In this document: positions 6,269 to 9,974 of the stretch, piece by piece
How the letters are laid out: each line of letters opens with the position of its first letter
How positions within the stretch are numbered: position 1 is the first letter of the stretch
Assembly (NCBI GenBank): GCA_023391725.1
Contig: JAEWAH010000012.1
Span: forward strand, 1-9,974
Length of the DNA: 9,974 nt
Direction: 5' to 3'
Source of the DNA: Bacillota bacterium
Lineage (GTDB): Bacteria > Bacillota > Clostridia > Christensenellales > Aristaeellaceae
Notes under the pieces: generated by a model
Databases searched by the model: none
The model's input: the letters and a program-made list of their open reading frames with translations, nothing else
Told to the model about the DNA's origin: nothing
Translations under genes and position numbers: made by a program

Positions 6269-7585
6269 GTGAGGATCAAACAAGGCGGCTGGGTGCTGCT
6301 CGCCGCCCTCCTGCTAGTGGTGGCAAGCCTTGCGGGGCTTAACGCCTATGTGTTGGCGGAGGGCGAGACAGGTGTGCAGACGGTATCCCAGGCGGGGCTG
6401 CCTAAAGAGGATAGCGCCGTGGACATCGTTTGGGAGACGTATGATAACTACTACGTCGACATGCCCCAGTACCTGGAGGACTACATAGGTTACGGGTTGA
6501 CCAAAGGGGAGAAGAAGCGGCTTGCCGCCCTGAAGGAAGCCTTCTCGGCGGGAACGCGCCCCGAAGGGAAACTGCCAAGCATGCCGGAAGAGACGGGCTT
6601 TGCCGTGGTGCCCCTGGATCCCGCAAGTTTTGCGGGCGTAGAGGAATATTACTTTCTGCCCAAACGGGAGCTTACGGACGAGGAGCTTTTGCAGCTTATC
6701 GCCTACGGGGAGGGAAAGGGGACCCCTTTCACGGCAGACATCCTGACGGTCAAAAACTGCATGCGGGGCAGCACGGCGGGCATCAATCGTTTCCTTTCCG
6801 CAGGGGAGAACGAGCGGGCTGACATTCTTTTCAAGCGCTTTTATCAAGAAGGTCTTCTACCCGAATCCTCGGATACAGCGATGGTTACGCTGCCCATTTC
6901 CGGTGTCACAAATATCCCGCTGAACCGAGATAGGGGCGACGATCTGGACAGCTTCACCTTTCTCCCCATCAGGGCGCTCACGGATCAGGAGATTCTGGCT
7001 GCGCTTTCCCGGAGCGTGGCCAAAGGTTATTACCTGGCCCTGGCGCAGGAAGGCCTCGACATTAAGAAGGATATGGCCCAGGCGCGCAATCTGCTGGAGG
7101 ATGTGCTGGGGATGCCCCTCGCTGTCGAGGAAGATCAGATGTATTACTCGCCGGGCGAAACCACGGGCAGCGTACTTTTTCGTGCCATTTACACAAGGCC
7201 CAAAATCAATGGCCGTCAGATCGCATACAGCATTACCTTGGACATTGCCACCGGACAATGCATGGCGATCAATGAATCGACAGATGATGATAGCTTGTAC
7301 TATCTGGACTACGACGGCTCTTTGCAATATGGGCCAGGCGCGACTGATCCGCCGATAAGCGACCCGGTTGACGAGCGCCTTGTCGCAAGCGCCAGGGCGG
7401 CGGTGGAAAAGCTGACAACGGTGAAACAATCACGGGTGGCGCCCGTGCCGGGATTAACGATAGGCAGTCCATTTGAGAGCGACGCGCATCTGGCGGTATT
7501 TATGATGGACGGGAGCTCCTATTTGACGGCGGTGCGGTATTCTGATTTCAAGACCTATGCGCTGGAATATCATCCCGACAGGTAA
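6269..7585 (+). CDS. Exported protein of unknown family, first tandem paralogue
   Basis: A 438-residue protein with an N-terminal signal sequence (hydrophobic 7-25, likely cut after YVLA-30). The GTG at 6269 has AAAGGGAG upstream. I do not recognise the family. Visible parts: a charged N-terminal region with VDIVWETYDNYY (51-62); two related units of about 100 residues, marked by YYFLPKRELTDEELLQLIAYG (127-147) and FTFLPIRALTDQEILAAL (229-246); a segment PKINGRQIAYSITLDIATGQC (311-331) that recalls the strand pair of PepSY-like domains; and a C-terminal region ending in YLTAVRYSDFKTYALEY. Cys164 and Cys331 are conserved in the paralogue and could form a disulfide. It lies 63 bases after the kinase stop with its own promoter and TTACAAC box. 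It may be an output, a sensor accessory or a cell-surface protein of the two-component system; none of these is shown. Confidence 0.88.
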   Translation: MRIKQGGWVLLAALLLVVASLAGLNAYVLAEGETGVQTVSQAGLPKEDSAVDIVWETYDNYYVDMPQYLEDYIGYGLTKGEKKRLAALKEAFSAGTRPEGKLPSMPEETGFAVVPLDPASFAGVEEYYFLPKRELTDEELLQLIAYGEGKGTPFTADILTVKNCMRGSTAGINRFLSAGENERADILFKRFYQEGLLPESSDTAMVTLPISGVTNIPLNRDRGDDLDSFTFLPIRALTDQEILAALSRSVAKGYYLALAQEGLDIKKDMAQARNLLEDVLGMPLAVEEDQMYYSPGETTGSVLFRAIYTRPKINGRQIAYSITLDIATGQCMAINESTDDDSLYYLDYDGSLQYGPGATDPPISDPVDERLVASARAAVEKLTTVKQSRVAPVPGLTIGSPFESDAHLAVFMMDGSSYLTAVRYSDFKTYALEYHPDR

Positions 7586-7633
7586 ATGCGCGCGGAGATA
7601 ATCAGCTTTCACCACTTTGTTACAACCGCATGA
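7586..7633 (+). pseudogene. Duplicated remnant of the kinase gene's 3' end
   Basis: Directly after the first paralogue's stop, a 15-codon frame reads MRAEIISFHHFVTTA then TGA. The kinase ends T-A-K-I-S-F-N-H-F-V-T-T-A then TGA; 10 of the last 13 residues agree, and the DNA match continues through the promoter beyond the stop. The piece has no SD of its own. It marks a tandem duplication whose left breakpoint lay inside the end of the kinase gene, with a repeat period of 1428 bases (6191 to 7619). Confidence 0.85.
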
Positions 7634-7662
7634 ATACTCCGAAACGTGCCTGTTGATAAGAT
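7619..7662 (+). promoter_or_regulatory. Promoter and TTACAAC operator of the second exported-protein gene
   Basis: GTTACAAC (7619-7626), then ACTCCGAAAC (7636-7645), then extended -10 TGA-TAAGAT (hexamer 7657-7662), again 38 bases from box to hexamer. An exact inverted repeat CCTGTTG (7649-7655) / CAACAGG (7671-7677) and a nested AAGAT-G-ATCTT (7658-7668) surround the -10 and the transcription start. Confidence 0.6.
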
Positions 7663-7693
7663 GATCTTGCCAACAGGCGAAAGGAGAAAGCGT

Positions 7694-9049
7694 ATGGAAA
7701 CCAAAAAGAACATCCGGCAAAGCGGCGCGGTGCTGCTCATCGCCCTCATGCTGACGGCGTTCACCATGTCCGGGCTGAACGCCTTCGTGCTGGCGGAGGA
7801 CGCGCAAACGAATGTCCAGGTGGCTGCCCAGGCTGATCTGCCCAAGGACACCGCCGTGGACATCGTCTGGGAAACGTACGATAACTACCCCAACGATAGC
7901 TATCAAGATCTGGAGAACGGCTTTCAGGGCCATGGGCTGACCCAGAAAGAGAAGGAACGTCTCACAGCATTGAAGGAAGCCTTCGCGGCTGGGACACGGC
8001 CTAAGGGAAGGGTATCCTGCGTGGCGCATGACACGGGCTTTGCCGTAGTGGCATTGAACCCTGCGGATTTTGCGGGCATGGCGGAGTATTTCTTCCTACC
8101 TAACCGCGAGCTTACGGATGAGGAGCTCTTGGAGCTCATCGCCTACGGGGAGGAAAACGGGCGGCCTTTCACCAGAGAAACCCTTTCCGTAAAAAACTGC
8201 ATGCGGGGAGGAGCGGTGGAAGTGAACCGCATGCGCTCTGCGGGAGAGGAGGCAAGGCGGACCATCCTTTTCAAGCGTTTTACCCAGGAGGGCCTGCGTG
8301 CCGAAGGCCAGATTCCAGTGGCGGATGTATTCTCACCAATCTCCGGCATTGCAGATGTCCGTTTGAATACGGACGGACATAATGGCTTGGACAGCTTCCG
8401 TTTCTATCCTATCCGCGAAGTCACGGACGAGGAAATCCTTCTCGACCTTTACGCGAACAGCAACGGTTATTATCTGGATCCCGTTAAGGAAGGTCTCGAC
8501 CTGGCGGCGGATACGGCCAAGGCTCGCAAACTCATAGAGGAAGTGCAGGGGATGCCTCTTGCCACGGATGCGAGCCGGCTGTGCTACATCCGGGGCGAAA
8601 CCGAGGGGAGCGCGATCCTGGAGGCCACTTTCGATACGCCCAAGATCAATGGCAGGGAGACCTCCTACTGGGTCGAGCTGGATGTGAAGAGCGGGCAATG
8701 CAAATCAATTGGTGAAACGACGATGGATGATTCCTTGTACTATCTGGATACGGACGGCACATATCAAATAAAAGAACTCGAACCCGTGAAAGGAAACATG
8801 AACGACGAGCGCTTGGCCCAAAACGCCCTGGAAATGGTTGCCAAGGTGACTTCGGTCAAGGCAATAAAGGTGGATCCCATCACCGATACAAGCATTGGCA
8901 ATACCCACGACAGCGGTGCTATCCTGGCGGTCAGAATGGAGGATGGCTCCGCGTGGGAGGCGGCAGTGCGGTATTCCGACTTCAAAGTCTGCAGCCTGTA
9001 CTATTACTCCGACGGGAAGATACCGTTTGAATGCACTCCGAACTTTTAA
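7694..9049 (+). CDS. Exported protein of unknown family, second tandem paralogue
   Basis: A 451-residue paralogue of the protein at 6269-7585, collinear along its length and roughly half identical by eye. The ATG at 7694 has AAGGAG 7 bases upstream; 16 extra in-frame codons back to 7646 lie in the promoter region and are not used. Signal sequence: hydrophobic 11-29, likely cut after FVLA-34. The shared landmarks are VDIVWETYDNY (55-65), EYFFLPNRELTDEELLELIAYG (131-152), FRFYPIREVTDEEILLDL (235-252), VKNCMRG (166-172), PKINGRETSYWVELDVKSGQC (316-336) and WEAAVRYSDFKVCSLYYY (421-438). It has additional cysteines (109, 297, 433, 447) absent from the first copy. Its last ten residues (KIPFECTPNF) extend past the first paralogue's end and are encoded partly by operator-like sequence. 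Role unknown; its regulation by the adjacent response regulator is inferred. Confidence 0.88.
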   Translation: METKKNIRQSGAVLLIALMLTAFTMSGLNAFVLAEDAQTNVQVAAQADLPKDTAVDIVWETYDNYPNDSYQDLENGFQGHGLTQKEKERLTALKEAFAAGTRPKGRVSCVAHDTGFAVVALNPADFAGMAEYFFLPNRELTDEELLELIAYGEENGRPFTRETLSVKNCMRGGAVEVNRMRSAGEEARRTILFKRFTQEGLRAEGQIPVADVFSPISGIADVRLNTDGHNGLDSFRFYPIREVTDEEILLDLYANSNGYYLDPVKEGLDLAADTAKARKLIEEVQGMPLATDASRLCYIRGETEGSAILEATFDTPKINGRETSYWVELDVKSGQCKSIGETTMDDSLYYLDTDGTYQIKELEPVKGNMNDERLAQNALEMVAKVTSVKAIKVDPITDTSIGNTHDSGAILAVRMEDGSAWEAAVRYSDFKVCSLYYYSDGKIPFECTPNF

Positions 9050-9062
9050 CACTCCGAAACAC
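9034..9062 (+). repeat. Third fragment of the duplicated promoter repeat
   Basis: AACACTCCGAAACAC at 9048-9062 matches 6205-6219 at 14 of 15 bases. A shorter copy, CACTCCGAA, lies 16 bases earlier at 9034-9042, inside the last codons of the second paralogue. No TTACAAC box or -10 accompanies these scraps, so they look like residue of a further repeat unit. Confidence 0.6.
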
Positions 9063-9069
9063 TAACATG

Positions 9070-9099
9070 AAAAACGCGGGCGGCCTATGGCCGCCCGCG
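9070..9099 (-). terminator. Intrinsic terminator of thiT
   Basis: CGCGGGCGGCC (9075-9085) pairs perfectly with GGCCGCCCGCG (9089-9099) around a 3-base loop. On the minus strand it is followed by TTTTT (9070-9074), the correct form to end thiT. On the plus strand the tail is only CTTTG, so it may also end the second paralogue's transcript, but less well. Confidence 0.88.
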
Positions 9100-9115
9100 C
9101 TTTGTTACCATGGAA

Positions 9116-9820
9116 TCATTTCGCCTTCATCAGTTTCAAAATCCGGGGCGCAGCCAGTGCGGCCACCACCAGGCAGATGGAGGCATCCACCAGCACAAAG
9201 TAATTGTAGCCGATGCTGTATGGCCACAAAGCCATGCCCGCCTCTTGGGCGTAATTGGCGAAGAACAGAACGCCGCTGAGAACGTGGCATGCCATTCTTA
9301 ACAGGGCCGTCACGCCTATGCCCACATACAGCATGGCCTTTTTTTCACTCTTTGCGAACAGGCCGACCAAGCCCATCATGCCAAAGGCAAGGGGATAATC
9401 CAGCCAGAACTGCCAGAATCCCACGATATAGGGGTCCTGAACGGCTTGTAAAAGCCCATAGGCGAGGGATGCCACCAGACCCGGGCCTACGCCGAAAGCG
9501 TAGGAGAACAGCATCAGGGGAAGCATACTGGCGGGAGTGATAGTACCTCCCTGCGGCATCCGCCACAAACGGATATAGGAAAGAGCAAAAGCAAGCGCGA
9601 TGGACAGCGCCGCATAAGCCAGTAGCTTTGGTGTCCATTGTGTTTTTTGACGGGCAATGATCATGAGCCCGACCCCAATCAGGACAAGGATCCCCAATCC
9701 GATCCAAGTGATGGTGGAGATTCCCCCAAACTTTTCAAAGGCTGTCTGCAGCCAGCTGGGTTCCGGTGTGGCCGCGGATTCCCCTTCGGCCAGGGCAGAA
9801 GAAAATAACAGGTTCCACAT
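9116..9820 (-). CDS. thiT: Thiamine ECF transporter substrate-binding subunit ThiT (YuaJ)
   Basis: A 234-residue integral membrane S-component that binds thiamine and works with the shared EcfA/A'/T module. The core, from about residue 66, has six hydrophobic helices with SYIRLWRMPQGGTITPASML (81-100) followed by PLMLFSYAFGVGPGL (101-115), and FWLDYPLAFG (138-147), typical of YuaJ/ThiT. H179 (MACHVLSG) and the Y201/N206 pair (YSIGYN) match thiamine-site residues of lactococcal ThiT as I recall them; D141 stands where that protein has Glu. Oddity: about 65 extra N-terminal residues with one more hydrophobic helix (about 38-56) precede the core. The ATG at 9820 has GGGAGG 8 bases upstream. Upstream lies a leader with a terminator and the end of a TPP aptamer, so expression should fall when thiamine pyrophosphate is plentiful. 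Confidence 0.92.
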   Translation of the reverse strand: MWNLLFSSALAEGESAATPEPSWLQTAFEKFGGISTITWIGLGILVLIGVGLMIIARQKTQWTPKLLAYAALSIALAFALSYIRLWRMPQGGTITPASMLPLMLFSYAFGVGPGLVASLAYGLLQAVQDPYIVGFWQFWLDYPLAFGMMGLVGLFAKSEKKAMLYVGIGVTALLRMACHVLSGVLFFANYAQEAGMALWPYSIGYNYFVLVDASICLVVAALAAPRILKLMKAK

Positions 9821-9851
9821 GATAGAATCCTCCCTTTCTTGCGCATCCATC

Positions 9852-9885
9852 AAGAAAAACAAAACCCGCGTATCGTATACGCGGG
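9852..9885 (-). terminator. Riboswitch-controlled terminator in the thiT leader
   Basis: On the minus strand, CCCGCGTAT pairs exactly with ATACGCGGG (9877-9885 with 9865-9873) over a 3-base loop, followed by TTTTGTTTTT. It stands between the TPP aptamer and the thiT ribosome binding site, the correct place for premature termination. Confidence 0.9.
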
Positions 9886-9962
9886 AAACAGAGGCCGCCT
9901 TCCCTTTCCAAAAAGAAAGTTCAGGCTGGACGCAGGGGAACCCCCAACGCCCTCCGCTTCCC
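9883..9962 (-). promoter_or_regulatory. Probable antiterminator of the thiT riboswitch
   Basis: On the minus strand, GGGAAGCGGAGG (9951-9962) can pair with CCTCTGTTTCCC (9883-9894) over 12 positions, 10 Watson-Crick and 2 G-U. The first arm is the 3' end of the aptamer; the second takes the first three bases of the terminator stem. The two states would exclude each other: TPP-bound aptamer frees the terminator, free aptamer forms this helix. The middle of the leader also has a small GGGG-TT-CCCC hairpin. Confidence 0.6.
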
Positions 9963-9974
9963 TACGGTAGGATT
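9951..9974 (-). promoter_or_regulatory. 3' end of a TPP (THI) riboswitch, cut by the window edge
   Basis: On the minus strand the last bases read AATCCTACCGTAGGGAAG, fitting the conserved 3' end of the TPP aptamer (AAT, closing strand of the small helix, then CGTAGGGAAG). It stands upstream of thiT, a classic TPP-regulated gene. Most of the aptamer lies outside the window. Confidence 0.75.

Noticed and set aside
7586..7633. Fifteen-codon frame as a real small peptide gene
   Set aside because: No SD, and it is fully explained as a duplicated kinase 3' end.
9099..9107. CTTTGTTAC after the terminator as another TTACAAC operator
   Set aside because: It lacks the final AAC, has no -10 at 38 bases, and is in the wrong order relative to the ACTCCGAAAC scrap; probably chance.

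Overview
The window looks like chromosomal DNA from a moderately GC-rich Firmicute, most likely a Clostridia-class anaerobe. The signs are strong AAGGAGG/GGGAGG ribosome binding sites, extended -10 (TGn) promoters, a short-chain flavodoxin, a YuaJ-type ThiT under a TPP riboswitch, a LacI-type regulator beside a GH66 gene, and Gram-positive style signal peptides. Genus or species cannot be named from the sequence. No tRNA, rRNA, transposase, phage gene or CRISPR array was seen.

Layout: (1) 1-2029, minus strand: a secreted GH66 (dextranase-like) enzyme that runs off the left edge, its promoter with two LacI-type operators, and the LacI-family repressor upstream. (2) 2139-2534, plus: a small protein with a possible STAS/SpoIIAA-like fold, divergent from the repressor and ended by a shared bidirectional terminator. 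(3) 2595-3861, minus: a ZIP-family metal transporter and a flavodoxin, probably one operon. (4) 3862-4193: a gene-poor gap with two REP-like hairpins and the promoter of the next operon. (5) 4194-6205, plus: an OmpR-type response regulator overlapping (ATGA) a sensor kinase that carries a single in-frame TAG just before its H-box. (6) 6269-9049, plus: two tandem paralogous exported proteins of unknown family. (7) 9116-9974, minus: thiT behind a riboswitch-type leader that leaves the window within the TPP aptamer.

The most unusual part is 4124-9062. The same (G/T)TTACAAC box lies exactly 38 bases before the -10 hexamer of the response-regulator operon and of both exported-protein genes. This suggests that the regulator controls itself and the two paralogues. 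The paralogue array arose by tandem duplication that carried the end of the kinase gene along: a 15-codon remnant of the kinase C-terminus sits between the two copies, and a third scrap of the operator region follows the second copy. Together this looks like a self-contained two-component system with a duplicated exported output (or accessory) protein of unknown function. Whether the kinase works depends on the TAG being read through, recoded, a sequencing error or a true lesion.
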